64,000 nucleotides of DNA from Bacillota bacterium. Its GTDB lineage: Bacteria; Bacillota; Clostridia; Oscillospirales; Oscillospiraceae. The notes beneath the pieces are model-generated. The model was not told the DNA's origin, did no database searches, and saw only the letters and a list, made by a program, of their open reading frames with translations. A program made the translations under genes and the position numbers. Shown one piece after another: positions 10,717-20,896 of this stretch (positions are counted from its first letter, which is position 1; each line of letters opens with the position of its first letter). The DNA is taken from contig JAQXWB010000077.1 in the NCBI GenBank assembly GCA_029225225.1, forward strand, positions 1 to 64,000, read 5' to 3'.

Positions 10717-11432
10717 TATGCTTCTCCTTTGCTCTTTTGCAGACGCTCGTTGCGCTCGCGCTCCGCCTGCGAAAGCCGCAGGTAGTTCGGAACGAGCGCA
10801 GCACCGTCAAAGTCCGCTCCCGACAGAAGCAGTCGACGCGCTGCCAGCGCCACGCCCGAGGCGCGCTGCATCACGATATGCTCCGGCGCGAGAACGCAGC
10901 CGGATAAGTCCTTACCGATGGTATTATAGCACAACTGTGCCCCGTCGCCAACCATTATTTTCGGCTTTTTTTCATTTTTCAGCGTCTGCGCCAATTCCTT
11001 GAGCGAAATCGCCCGATCCTCTGTCAGCCGCGTCAGGCTTCCCCTCTCACAGGAGAACAGCGCGTTATAGACCTGCTCTCGTCTGGCGTCCATCGCGCAG
11101 CACACAATGCCCTCAAACAGCCGCGCCTGCTGCGCCATGGCTTCCAACGTTGAAACACCGACACACGGAAGCTCGCGCCCCCATGCAAAGCCCTTTGCCG
11201 CCGCCGTACCGATGCGCACGCCCGTAAAGCTGCCGGGGCCCGCTGCGCAGGCAACGGCGGTAATGTCCTTCGCGGTCAGCTCGCAGACGGCAAGCAGCTC
11301 CTCCGCCAGCTTCATCAGCGTGCGGCTGTGGGTCTGACCGCAGTTTAAATAGCTCTCTCCGAGAAGCTTGTCCTCCTCCAAAATCGCGACCGACGCCGCT
11401 TTCGCGGAGGTTTCAAAGGCTAAGATCCGCAT
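10716..11432 (-). CDS. tsaB: tRNA threonylcarbamoyladenosine biosynthesis protein TsaB
   Basis: [53 protein letters not shown]. Confidence 0.92.
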   Translation of the reverse strand: MRILAFETSAKAASVAILEEDKLLGESYLNCGQTHSRTLMKLAEELLAVCELTAKDITAVACAAGPGSFTGVRIGTAAAKGFAWGRELPCVGVSTLEAMAQQARLFEGIVCCAMDARREQVYNALFSCERGSLTRLTEDRAISLKELAQTLKNEKKPKIMVGDGAQLCYNTIGKDLSGCVLAPEHIVMQRASGVALAARRLLLSGADFDGAALVPNYLRLSQAERERNERLQKSKGEA

Positions 11433-11850
11433 TGTCCTTCCACCCTTCAATTGTAATCCGTCTGGTTTCGTCATCCGTTTTTTCAATCGAAACGGTAATG
11501 GCGTCCTCCATTGCGTCGCGGACGTTCTCGCTCCACTCCACGGCGCACACACCGCCGCGCAAAAGGTAGTCCTCCCAGCCGATATCAAACAGCTCGTCAC
11601 TTGAGCTGAGACGGTACATGTCAAAATGGAACAGCGGAAGTCTGCCGCCCGTATATTCGTTGACAATGGTATAGGTTGGGCTGGTAACCCGCATAGGGAT
11701 CTCCAAGCCGCGCGCAAGTCCTCTCGTAAACGCGGTTTTTCCCGCACCGAGATCGCCGAGATAGGCAATGACCTCGCCGCCGTGAAGCGTTTTTCCGAGT
11801 TGTTCGCCTAAGCGTTCGGTTTCTTCAGGGCTTTTGGTGATAAATTGCAT
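11413..11850 (-). CDS. tsaE: tRNA threonylcarbamoyladenosine biosynthesis ATPase TsaE
   Basis: YLGDLGAGKTAFTRGLARGL, VTSPTYTIVNEY. Confidence 0.95.
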   Translation of the reverse strand: MQFITKSPEETERLGEQLGKTLHGGEVIAYLGDLGAGKTAFTRGLARGLEIPMRVTSPTYTIVNEYTGGRLPLFHFDMYRLSSSDELFDIGWEDYLLRGGVCAVEWSENVRDAMEDAITVSIEKTDDETRRITIEGWKDNADLSL

Positions 11851-11960
11851 TCACGTCACTTCCTTTTCGGATATTCTACCACAAAACCGCATTTTTTGCA
11901 AAAACAACTTTTCCTGTTTACAGATTCGCCGTTTAATGATAAAATAACGCGGAAGGAGGT

Positions 11961-13118
11961 GTGCGCATGAAAAAATTATTCGGCAAACTGATGGAAGTTT
12001 TCAAAAAGGGCGATATGGTGCTTTTATCGCTTTGCGTCGCCGCCTCCGTTTTCGGCATCGTGATGATCTATGCCGCAACCATATGGGAGGGCAGCACACG
12101 CTATATCGTCGTGCAGTCCGGCGCCTTGGTGGCCGGCGTGCTGATCTATCTTGCACTGACAGCGTTTGACATTGATATTCTCGCCGGACAGCGAACGCTC
12201 CTCTTCCTGTTTAATATCATCTTTATCGGGATGCTGCTCATCTGGGGCGTTGAAGGCACCTCAGGTAATAAGAGCTGGCTCTCTTTCCCCTTCCTGCCGT
12301 TTAATATTCAGCCTGCCGAGGTCTGCAAGATCACCTATATCATTATTCTTGCCAAAACCATGAGCGTCAATCAGACGCGGATTTCCTCTCTGCGCTCCGT
12401 ATCGCAGATCACGGCACATATGCTTTTCATTGTGGCACTGATCATTCTGATCTCCAGAGACACGGGCGTTGCTTTGATTTTCGTGTTTATCTTCCTCGCG
12501 ATGGCATACGTCGGCGGCGTGAGCGGCTGGTGGTTTCTCGGGGGCGCAGGCTTATTTGCCGTCGCCGCGCCGACGCTTTGGCAGACCGTTTTGCGTCAGG
12601 ACCAAAAGAACCGTATTCTTGTGCTCTTTGACCCCTCCATCGACCCGGACGGTCTGGACGTGCTTTGGCAGACCAATCAAAATTTGAAGGCGCTGCGCAA
12701 CGGCGGACTTTCCGGTCAGGGGCTGTTTCACGGCAGCATGACCTCCGGCGGTGCTTTGCCTGCGCAGCATACGGACTCCATCTTTTCCTCCATCGGCGAG
12801 CAGCTCGGCATGATCGGCTGTCTCATCGTCCTGCTTTTGCTGTTAGCTATTGTCATTCGCATCATTTATGTGGGCATGAAGTCGCCCGATTATATGAATC
12901 GGCTGATCTGCATCGGCATCGCCTCGATGCTGCTGTTCCAGATTCTGATCAATGTCGGCATGTGCTTGGGTCTTCTTCCCGTCATCGGTCTCGCGCTGCC
13001 CTTCATCAGCTACGGCGGCAGCTCGATCTTGACCTCGTTTATGGCAATGGGCATCGTCTCCGGCATCAAGATGCGTCCCGCCCGAGACATCCGCGCGCAC
13101 TATATCCGCCCCTACTGA
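11961..13118 (+). CDS. rodA: RodA/FtsW/SpoVE (SEDS) family protein
   Basis: NIQPAEVCKITYIIILAK, polytopic, LPFISYGGSSILTSFMAMGIVSGI. Confidence 0.88.
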   Translation: MRMKKLFGKLMEVFKKGDMVLLSLCVAASVFGIVMIYAATIWEGSTRYIVVQSGALVAGVLIYLALTAFDIDILAGQRTLLFLFNIIFIGMLLIWGVEGTSGNKSWLSFPFLPFNIQPAEVCKITYIIILAKTMSVNQTRISSLRSVSQITAHMLFIVALIILISRDTGVALIFVFIFLAMAYVGGVSGWWFLGGAGLFAVAAPTLWQTVLRQDQKNRILVLFDPSIDPDGLDVLWQTNQNLKALRNGGLSGQGLFHGSMTSGGALPAQHTDSIFSSIGEQLGMIGCLIVLLLLLAIVIRIIYVGMKSPDYMNRLICIGIASMLLFQILINVGMCLGLLPVIGLALPFISYGGSSILTSFMAMGIVSGIKMRPARDIRAHYIRPY

Positions 13119-13122
13119 TCCG

Positions 13123-13153
13123 ATTCCGCCGTCTCAGACGGCGGAATTTTTTT
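13123..13153 (+). terminator. rho-independent terminator
   Basis: ATTCCGCCGTC-tca-GACGGCGGAAT + T7. Confidence 0.9.
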
Positions 13154-13213
13154 GCATAGTTTGAAAAATACGGTTCATCCTATTCCCGAAGCAAATCATA
13201 GGAGGGAACCAAA

Positions 13214-14398
13214 ATGAAAACCATCACCCGCATCGCCGCCCTTGCTGCTGTTTGCGCATTGGCGCTGTGCCCCTTTGCCTCGGCAGCCGACGGTGAGACG
13301 CTCTACAACGCGGATTACTGCTTCAGTGAAGCGGATTTCACCTCGGATGCCTTTTCGGAAATCAGCGGCATCTTTGTCACCGCAGTACCGGAGAAAGCGG
13401 TTGCCGCCATCAAGCTCGGCAACCGTGAGATTCGCGCAGGAGACATTCTGCCTGCGGAGGTACTGGAACGGCTGCGTCTTGTCCCCGCCTGCGGGGAGAG
13501 CTGCAACGCAGAGCTGTCCTATCAGCCCATCTGCGGCACGGCGCTCGGTGACCCCGCAGCGATTACCATCCGCATCCAATCCGGAAAGAACGAGACGCCA
13601 AAAGCCATTGGAGGCGAATTTGAAACTTACAAAAACATCGCCAACGACGGTAAATTGACAGGCTCCGATCCCGAAGAAGCGCCGCTGACCTTCCAACTCG
13701 TTGAAAAGCCCAAGCGCGGCACCCTGACACTCAATACGGACGGCTCATATGTCTACACACCCGACAAGAACAAGGTCGGTGAGGACAGCTTCACCTTCAC
13801 CGTCACCGACGATGCAGGCAATGTCTCAAAGCCCGCCACCGTAAAGATCAAAATTCTCAAGCCGTCGCAGAGCATGACCTTTGCCGACATGGAGGGCAAC
13901 AACGACCAATACGAAGCCGTATGGGTTTGCAATGAGGGCTTGAGCAGCGGCAGGAGCATTGCAGGCACGCTCTGCTTCTGCCCGCAGGAGACTGTCAGCC
14001 GCGCGGAATTCCTCGTGATGGCAATGAAGTTGGAGGACATTCCCGTTGACGCCGAGCTTACCGTCTCCGGCTTTGCAGACGCCGAGGACTCCCCCGCATG
14101 GGTGCAGCCCTACGTCGCCTCCGCCATGCGCCGCGGTATTATCAGCGGTGAGCCGGGCGAAGCAGGCGCGGTCTTCCGCCCGAATGACGCAATCACAGGC
14201 AGAGAGGCTGCCGTAATCCTGCAAAATATCTTGAAGCTGCCCGTCTCCGCCGCCGCGTTCCGCCCGTCTGAAGGCGCATGGTCGGCAACCGCGATGCAGG
14301 CGCTCTCCGACGCGGGCATTTCGCTCTCCGCCCCTGAGCAGCCCCTGACCCGCATTGAAGCCGCTTGTCTTCTCTATCAAGCCGCGCAGCTCAACTGA
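13214..14398 (+). CDS. secreted protein with cadherin/Ig-like repeat and S-layer-homology-like domains
   Basis: signal peptide; GTLTLNTDGSYVYTPDKNKVGEDSFTFTVTDDAGN; FADAEDSPAWVQPYVASAMRRGIISG SLH-like. Confidence 0.75.
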   Translation: MKTITRIAALAAVCALALCPFASAADGETLYNADYCFSEADFTSDAFSEISGIFVTAVPEKAVAAIKLGNREIRAGDILPAEVLERLRLVPACGESCNAELSYQPICGTALGDPAAITIRIQSGKNETPKAIGGEFETYKNIANDGKLTGSDPEEAPLTFQLVEKPKRGTLTLNTDGSYVYTPDKNKVGEDSFTFTVTDDAGNVSKPATVKIKILKPSQSMTFADMEGNNDQYEAVWVCNEGLSSGRSIAGTLCFCPQETVSRAEFLVMAMKLEDIPVDAELTVSGFADAEDSPAWVQPYVASAMRRGIISGEPGEAGAVFRPNDAITGREAAVILQNILKLPVSAAAFRPSEGAWSATAMQALSDAGISLSAPEQPLTRIEAACLLYQAAQLN

Positions 14399-14418
14399 TA
14401 CACTCCAATCATAACAAT

Positions 14419-14447
14419 TGCCTGCCGCGCTGCGCGGCAGGCATTTA
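14419..14447. terminator. terminator hairpin
   Basis: TGCCTGCCGCG-ctg-CGCGGCAGGCA then TTTAT. Confidence 0.7.
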
Positions 14448-14457
14448 TCATAGTAGG

Positions 14458-14850
14458 TTATTCTTCCGGTTCCGCAGTCTCGGGCGCTTCAAGGGGAATG
14501 ATATCAAATTCCTCCTCTTCGTCGTCCTCCGGTTGGGCGTTCTCCTCCGTCTTTTCCCCGGAGTATTCCTCCTTCGCCGCTGCAATCTCCTCGCGCAGGG
14601 CATTGATGCGGCGGAAGGAATCGGAAATGCTCTCGCACAGCGGCTGATATTCCGCGTCGTCCGGCTCTTCATCGGTCACATAGTCCTTGTAATAGACCTT
14701 GCCGAGCTTTGTGTAGTTGCGGCGAATTTTCTCCTGCTCGTTCAGAATCGCAAGACGCTTTTTGGAGACCAGCGCGACATATTTTGCAGCCTTTGCGGCA
14801 GTCTGCGCGGCGTCGTTCGCCTTATCCTTCAGATTGTCAATCGTTGCCAT
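14458..14850 (-). CDS. hypothetical protein, acidic/coiled-coil
   Basis: 130-aa ORF MATIDNLKDKANDAAQTAAKAAKYVALVSKKRLAILNEQEKIRRNYTKLGKVYYKDY; placed between genes with RBS. Confidence 0.75.
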   Translation of the reverse strand: MATIDNLKDKANDAAQTAAKAAKYVALVSKKRLAILNEQEKIRRNYTKLGKVYYKDYVTDEEPDDAEYQPLCESISDSFRRINALREEIAAAKEEYSGEKTEENAQPEDDEEEEFDIIPLEAPETAEPEE

Positions 14851-14862
14851 AGGGATACCTCC

Positions 14863-15753
14863 TTATTCCTTCGATAGGTCTTCTTCTGCCGTCTCCTGCG
14901 CGGAGGCAGCAGCACGGTTTACCAACATAGCTTTCGGGTCGGGGCGCTTGAACGCAAGCATATAGAGCAAGATACCGACGGATACCAAACAGGTAACCGC
15001 TGCCAGTAGCTGGCTGACGCGGAAGCTGCCGATATACAGGCTGTCGGTGCGCAGCCCCTCGATAAAGGCTCTGCCCAGTCCATACCACGCGAGGTAGTAC
15101 AAAAACACCTGTCCGTCAAACTTACGCTTCTTTGACAGGAAATGCAGCAAGAGCAAGCCGATCAGATTCCAGACGGACTCATACAAAAAGGTCGGATGTA
15201 CATAGATCTGTCTGCCGCCCTCAATCAGTCCCATGCGCAGAAAGCTCTCCGTCTCGCCGCCGTGCGCCTCGCGGTTGAAAAAGTTGCCCCAGCGCCCTAC
15301 GGCTTGCCCGATCAAAAGTCCCAAGCCCGCGATATCCAAATACGGCAGGAGCTTGCTCCGCCGCCGTTTGCTTGTCAGACAATAGATCATCGCTGACAGG
15401 ACGGCTCCGATCACGCCGCCGTAAATGGCAAGCCCGCCGTCGCGGATCATCAGGCATTTATACCACGGAATGCCCGCGCCGAAATAGTGTTCCCATTCAA
15501 AGATGACATAGTAGGCACGCGCTCCGATGATGGCGCTCGGAATTCCAATCAATACAATATTATAAATATCGTCACTCGTTAATCCGAATTCCTTGCAGCG
15601 TCGCATGGCATAAAACACTGCCAGCAGCATGCCGCAGGCAATAATCACGGCGTACCATTTGATCTCAAAATTGCCGATGAAAAAGCCCTCGCTCGGGTTG
15701 ACCTCAATGCCTAACCCGGGGAAGCTGATCGGCGAGGTGTCAAAACGCAGCAT
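14863..15753 (-). CDS. lgt: prolipoprotein diacylglyceryl transferase
   Basis: IKWYAVIIACGMLLA, GRWGNFFNREAHGG, HPTFLYESVWNL. Confidence 0.96.
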   Translation of the reverse strand: MLRFDTSPISFPGLGIEVNPSEGFFIGNFEIKWYAVIIACGMLLAVFYAMRRCKEFGLTSDDIYNIVLIGIPSAIIGARAYYVIFEWEHYFGAGIPWYKCLMIRDGGLAIYGGVIGAVLSAMIYCLTSKRRRSKLLPYLDIAGLGLLIGQAVGRWGNFFNREAHGGETESFLRMGLIEGGRQIYVHPTFLYESVWNLIGLLLLHFLSKKRKFDGQVFLYYLAWYGLGRAFIEGLRTDSLYIGSFRVSQLLAAVTCLVSVGILLYMLAFKRPDPKAMLVNRAAASAQETAEEDLSKE

Positions 15754-15764
15754 CCCATATCCTC

Positions 15765-17036
15765 CTATTCTTTCGGGCGAACAACCGACATTGCCGCGCG
15801 CTCCGGACGCACCGTCTCGCGCAGGAAGGTTTTCACATCCTCGGGCGTCACAGACGCGTACGCCTCGGGGAAACGGAAATAGTCCGCACCGTCAAAGTGG
15901 TATGCACAAATACGATAACAGATACTTTCAAAGCTGTCAAGGTCTCTTGTGCGTCTGCCGAGGGCAGATTTTTTCAGCCGCTCAAACAGAGCGGGGTCAA
16001 AGCCCTCCCGCTCGATGCGCTCCGCCTCGTTCAGCAGCGCCGCAAGCACCGCTTCCGGATCCTTGCTGTCTCCGCCTGCGGAGAATAAGCACGCATCCTT
16101 CACGCTCTCATAGCCTGCGGAGAATTCAGCGTCGATCAAGCCTTCCTCATACAATCTCTGGTACAGCGGTGAGGACTCGCCGATCAGGATCTCCGCCACC
16201 AAATCACCGATGATCTCCCGGCGCATTGTCTCCAACCCCTTTTCGGGCGGAGGGCACTTGAAGCCGACGGAAAAGGTTGGCATGGAGACCTCCATGCGGC
16301 GTTCCACTCTCGAGCGGAGCGGCGTCATGACCTCCTTTGCGCCGTAATCCCGCAGCGGCAGAGATAAGCGTCCTGTCTGCGATACCTCTCCGGCGATAGC
16401 GCAAACCTCCTGCGCATCCACATCGCCTACGACGCACAAAACCATGTTTGCGGGGCAGTAAAACGCGCGGTGGCAGTCATAGAGCATCTCGGCGGTAATC
16501 CCTTCGATGCTCTCAACCGTGCCTGCAATCGGCACACGAACGGGATGCTCGGCAAAGAGGGCGCCGAACAGCTCCTCCCCGACCCGCGACTCCGCGCTGT
16601 CTTCATACATGCGGATCTCCTGCGCAATGATGCCGCGCTCCTTTTCCACGCTTTCGTCCGTAAAATACGGCGTATGAACCATACGCAGGAGAATTCGCAG
16701 ATTCTCCGCGAACTGCTCCGTACAGGAAAAATAATAAGCGGTCATGGCATAGCTCGTAAAGGCGTTCGGACTGCCGCCGTATGCCGCGAAGAGGTCCATT
16801 GCGTTCTCCTCGGGCAGGTCAAACATCTTATGCTCCAAATAGTGCGCAATGCCATCCGGCACGCGTTTTTCTTCCCCATCCAGCGTAAATTTTGTGTCAA
16901 TGGAGCCGAAATCGACCGCGAGAAAGGCATATTTCCGCGCAAAGTCGCGTTTTTTGACGACACGGACAAGCAGTCCGTCGGGCAGGCGCTCTTCATAATA
17001 GCCCTCGCCGATCTTCGGGTAGTCCAAGTATCTCAT
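15765..17036 (-). CDS. M16 family peptidase (YfmH/YmfH-like)
   Basis: GIAHYLEHKMF (HxxEH) and downstream Glu region; 423 aa. Confidence 0.85.
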   Translation of the reverse strand: MRYLDYPKIGEGYYEERLPDGLLVRVVKKRDFARKYAFLAVDFGSIDTKFTLDGEEKRVPDGIAHYLEHKMFDLPEENAMDLFAAYGGSPNAFTSYAMTAYYFSCTEQFAENLRILLRMVHTPYFTDESVEKERGIIAQEIRMYEDSAESRVGEELFGALFAEHPVRVPIAGTVESIEGITAEMLYDCHRAFYCPANMVLCVVGDVDAQEVCAIAGEVSQTGRLSLPLRDYGAKEVMTPLRSRVERRMEVSMPTFSVGFKCPPPEKGLETMRREIIGDLVAEILIGESSPLYQRLYEEGLIDAEFSAGYESVKDACLFSAGGDSKDPEAVLAALLNEAERIEREGFDPALFERLKKSALGRRTRDLDSFESICYRICAYHFDGADYFRFPEAYASVTPEDVKTFLRETVRPERAAMSVVRPKE

Positions 17037-18307
17037 GCCTGTTCCCCCTTCAAGAAATAGATCGTATCGAGCGTGAGCTTTTCCGCTGCACGCCGCAGAT
17101 CGTCCACGCCAAGGCGCTCGATTTTTTCCAAAAGCACGGGATAATCATCTCCCGGGCAGACCGCCATACCGCAATAAAACTCATCCATCTGCGCCGGCGC
17201 ATCCATTGCCGCAAGAAGCGCCGAGCGCATCTGCCTGCGCGCGGACTCCAGCTCCTCCTCGGAGATCACGCCGTTTTTGCAGTCCTCCAACTCATGCAGA
17301 ATTGCCTGCTTCGCTGTTTCATAGTTTTCAAAGGCGATGCCCGAGGAGATCACCATGACACCCTTGAATTTTTCAATGCTTGAACCGGCATAATAACACA
17401 ATGACAGCTTCTCGCGCACATTGACAAACAGCTTGCTTGTCATTCCCGCGCCAAGAACCGTATTGAGCAGCAGCAGCGCGGGATAGTCGGGATCCGCCAC
17501 GGTGATGCCGGTGCGCAAGCCCATGACCAGTTTGCCCTGCGTGACGTCCATCGTCTCGGTGCACTCGCGAACCCTCTTCGCACTGCGCACAACCTGCGTG
17601 CCGTAGGGCGCGAAAGCCGTCTTCTCTCTTCCTTCAAACACCGGCGCGAACAGCTCCGCCGCTTCCTGCGCAGTGCGTCTGCCCGAGTAAAAGATTTCAA
17701 TGCGGGAGGTCGCTAATACCGTCTGATAGTGCGCCCAAAGTGCCTCCGGCGTGATGGCGCGCACTTCCTCTGCCGTGCCGAGACGCGGCACGCCGTATGC
17801 CTCCTCGGCGCACATCGTTTGCAGCATTTGGGTAACGGCATAGCTCCGCTTATCGTTCATGTTCGCCTCGATGGCGTTGATCAGATTTTGCTTTTCTCCC
17901 GCGACGCAGCTTGCGCAAAACACGCCGTTTTCCGTCAGCGGATGGTAAAGCACCTCGCGCAGAAACTCCGTCATCGGCGCAAAAACGCTCTCGTTATTCG
18001 GTAAAAAAGCATCCTCGATAAAATCGGCGTAAAAGCCGAGCAGCTTGACTTCTCCCTTGCGCCGCACCAATGTGCCGAAGGTCGCGCCGTACAGCTCGTC
18101 CAAATGTACAGAGATGCTGCGGATATCCGGGTATTTTTCCGTGGCGCGCAGCAGAACACTCGGCAGCAGTGCGTCCAAAGCCGCCGTCTGCGCTGTGTGT
18201 TGGCGCAGAAAATTCACGCTGAAGCATGCCGTTTTGAATTTATCCGTCTGCACCGCGCGCAGGCATACGCCGGGCGCAAGCTCCATTTGATTTATCATTG
18301 TCTTCAT
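17033..18307 (-). CDS. M16 peptidase-like protein lacking HxxEH (YfmF/YmfF-like)
   Basis: homologous fold features, GMTSKLFVNVREKLSLCYYAGSS; no HxxEH; start at MKTMINQMELAPGVCL. Confidence 0.8.
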   Translation of the reverse strand: MKTMINQMELAPGVCLRAVQTDKFKTACFSVNFLRQHTAQTAALDALLPSVLLRATEKYPDIRSISVHLDELYGATFGTLVRRKGEVKLLGFYADFIEDAFLPNNESVFAPMTEFLREVLYHPLTENGVFCASCVAGEKQNLINAIEANMNDKRSYAVTQMLQTMCAEEAYGVPRLGTAEEVRAITPEALWAHYQTVLATSRIEIFYSGRRTAQEAAELFAPVFEGREKTAFAPYGTQVVRSAKRVRECTETMDVTQGKLVMGLRTGITVADPDYPALLLLNTVLGAGMTSKLFVNVREKLSLCYYAGSSIEKFKGVMVISSGIAFENYETAKQAILHELEDCKNGVISEEELESARRQMRSALLAAMDAPAQMDEFYCGMAVCPGDDYPVLLEKIERLGVDDLRRAAEKLTLDTIYFLKGEQA

Positions 18308-18409
18308 CCTTTCCTGTTTTCCATTATACACTATTTTTTGAAAAATAAAAGAGGCAATAAATTTCTGCTTGTTATTCTCTGCGGAATCCTGTAGAATAGA
18401 GGAAAACAA

Positions 18410-18557
18410 GGGAACCTCTGAATAAATCTGCAAGAGCGGTCAGCGATAGATTTTGCTGCAAATTGAGGTTTGAAAACCGCAGGTTTCAAGGTTTTCGAAC
18501 CGATAAGTTGCGGCAAAAGATCCGCTGAGCGCCGCAGCTGATTTGTTCAGGATTCCC
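18410..18557. repeat. MITE-like palindromic element, family A, long copy (148 bp)
   Basis: GGGAACCTCTGAATAAATC ... GATTTGTTCAGGATTCCC termini plus nested inverted arms. Confidence 0.8.
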
Positions 18558-18579
18558 AAGGACAGGAGATTATTTCACA

Positions 18580-19542
18580 ATGCAATGGATCGAAGTAACC
18601 GTCCGCACCGCCTCGGCAGGGATCGAGCTGCTGTGCGCAGAGCTGACCGACGCAGGCTTTGACAGTCTTGTGATCGACGACAGCGAGGAGTTTGCGGATT
18701 TTTTAGAAGAATCGAAGGACTATTGGGACTATGTGGACGAAGCGCTGGCAAAGAAGATGCAGGATCGTTCCCAAGTGCGGCTCTATCTTTCCGAAGAAAC
18801 CGCGCAGGAGGAGCTTGCCGCGCTCCGGGCGCTTTTGCAGGAACTGCCTGCCCGCTATCCCGCCTGCGATTTCGGCGCGCTCACCATCGCGCTGGAAAAC
18901 GTACCGCAGGAGGATTGGGAGAACTCTTGGAAAAAGAATTATCGTCCTTTACCCGTCGGAGAGCGTCTTTTGGTCGTGCCGCAGTGGATGACCGTGGACG
19001 ATCTCGGTGGCCGCCTTCCCATCTATCTTGACCTCGGACTGACCTTCGGCACGGGCGAGCACGCCTCGACCCAAATGTGCATGCGCACGCTGGAAACGCT
19101 GGTCAAGGGCGGCGAACGCGTCGCCGATTTAGGCAGCGGCAGCGGCATTCTCTCCGTCTGCGCGCTTCGTTTGGGCGCGGCAAGCGCTGTCGGGGTGGAT
19201 GTCGATCCCGCCGCCGAGCATATTGCCCGCGAGAATGCCGCCCGCAACGGCTTCGGCGAGGATCGTTTTTACGCCTGCACGGGCAATGTCTTAAAGGACA
19301 CCGCGCTGATGGAGTCGCTCTGCATCGGCGGCTATGATATTGTCTGCGCAAACATCGTTGCCGGCGTGATCGTCTCCCTCGTTCCCGTCGTGCCGCGCTT
19401 TCTCAAGCCGAACGGCGTGTTCCTCTGCTCCGGCATCCTCAATTCGAGGGAGGCAGAGGTACGTCAAGCCATCGAGCGGGCAGGCTTAACGGTCATTCGC
19501 CGCGTGCAGGTCGAGCAATGGTGCTGCCTGCTGGCAAAATAA
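18580..19542 (+). CDS. prmA: ribosomal protein L11 methyltransferase
   Basis: WIEVTVRTASAGIELLCAELTDAGFDSLVIDD; FGTGEHASTQMC, VADLGSGSGILSV. Confidence 0.95.
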   Translation: MQWIEVTVRTASAGIELLCAELTDAGFDSLVIDDSEEFADFLEESKDYWDYVDEALAKKMQDRSQVRLYLSEETAQEELAALRALLQELPARYPACDFGALTIALENVPQEDWENSWKKNYRPLPVGERLLVVPQWMTVDDLGGRLPIYLDLGLTFGTGEHASTQMCMRTLETLVKGGERVADLGSGSGILSVCALRLGAASAVGVDVDPAAEHIARENAARNGFGEDRFYACTGNVLKDTALMESLCIGGYDIVCANIVAGVIVSLVPVVPRFLKPNGVFLCSGILNSREAEVRQAIERAGLTVIRRVQVEQWCCLLAK

Positions 19543-19563
19543 TCTTCGAAAGGAGTGCAGAGT

Positions 19564-20577
19564 ATGCTGCGCATCCCCTACCGCAATAAGCTGCTGCTGA
19601 AAAAGCTCCTGCGCGTTGTGCTGATTCTACTTGCGGCGCTGCTGGTTCTGAGCCTCGTGCTGCTCCTCTATTATGAGCCGTATATTGTCTATGACCGCGA
19701 CGGCGCGCATCTGCGTCTGTCCACCGACAGCGGACAAGCTGCCGTTCCGGAAGCCGCGCCGCGCCCGACGGTTGAAAATCCGCTGATTGTCTACGATACG
19801 AACGTTCCCACGCAGAAGTCCCTCGCGGAAACGGGCGGCTACTATATCACAACGGCGATGCTGCAAGACCCCGAAGCGGTATTTGACGCGGTAAAAAAGC
19901 TTGAGGAGCCATGCGCCGTAATGATCGAGCTGAAAAGCATTTTCGGCAATTTTTACTATTCCACTTCGATCGGCGGCGCGCAGACGGCGGATGTGGATAT
20001 TGCAAAGATCGACCAACTGCTTACATATTTGGTCGACAAGGACTTTTACCTGATTGCCGTGGTTCCCGCCTTCAGTGACCGCGCCTTTGCTTTGGAGAAC
20101 CAGTCCTGCGGTCTTCCGCTTTCGAGCGGCGCCCTGTGGATGGACGACTACGGCTGTTATTGGCTCGATCCCGCAAACGAGACCGTCAAGTCCTATCTGA
20201 TGCAAATTGCCCGCGAGCTTTCCGGTCTCGGCGTCCGCGAGGTCGTGTTCTCCGAATTCCGTTTTCCCGAGAGCAGCAGCATTGTCTACTCCTCCGATCA
20301 AACAAGCACGGAAATTCTCAGGGAGACAGCTTCGGAGCTGACGAGCTTCTTCACCGGCAGCAATCTGATGATCTCCTTCGAGACGGAAGCCGCGGACTTC
20401 CCCGCCGACGCCTGCAAGGGCAGGCTCTATATTCCCAATGTCGACGGCTCGCAGGTCGAGCGCTATGTGCAGCTCTACGGCAAAAGTGAAGGCTTGGCAG
20501 AGCTTGTCTTCCTTGCCGCCTCCCGCGACACACGCTTTGAAAACCAAGCCGTCCTGCGCCCCCTCCTGAGCGAATGA
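19564..20577 (+). CDS. membrane-anchored hypothetical protein (putative glycoside-hydrolase-like DUF4015-type)
   Basis: N-terminal TM (LLLKKLLRVVLILLAALLVLSLVLLLYY) then extracellular domain; weak family resemblance. Confidence 0.6.
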   Translation: MLRIPYRNKLLLKKLLRVVLILLAALLVLSLVLLLYYEPYIVYDRDGAHLRLSTDSGQAAVPEAAPRPTVENPLIVYDTNVPTQKSLAETGGYYITTAMLQDPEAVFDAVKKLEEPCAVMIELKSIFGNFYYSTSIGGAQTADVDIAKIDQLLTYLVDKDFYLIAVVPAFSDRAFALENQSCGLPLSSGALWMDDYGCYWLDPANETVKSYLMQIARELSGLGVREVVFSEFRFPESSSIVYSSDQTSTEILRETASELTSFFTGSNLMISFETEAADFPADACKGRLYIPNVDGSQVERYVQLYGKSEGLAELVFLAASRDTRFENQAVLRPLLSE

Positions 20578-20596
20578 CCGATTTCTTTCTCATACG

Positions 20597-20750
20597 AAAA
20601 CCCGATTAAAATATTCATTTTATCGGTTTTCAACGCCGTACCGGCGTTGCATTTTCGCGATGATAAGGTAAGCATCGCGAAAATATGTCTCGTACCAATC
20701 ACGATATCGCAATTAAAATGTGCTTTGCACATTTTAATTGGTGATTGGTA
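20597..20750. repeat. cluster of four consecutive inverted repeats
   Basis: Hairpins at 20597-20630, 20631-20649, 20651-20684 and 20693-20750 (nested), arms 8-14 bp, nearly perfect. Confidence 0.85.
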
Positions 20751-20896
20751 TGATGCATACATGATAACTTTCGCTTGTTCAAGAAATGCTTCGGAATTGT
20801 TTGAGAAATATTAATTTTGATTTCTGTCGATACAAAGATCAGAAGCATAAAACAGATTAGCCTGCCAAAGCAATAGGTTCGGAATTATGCAAATTG

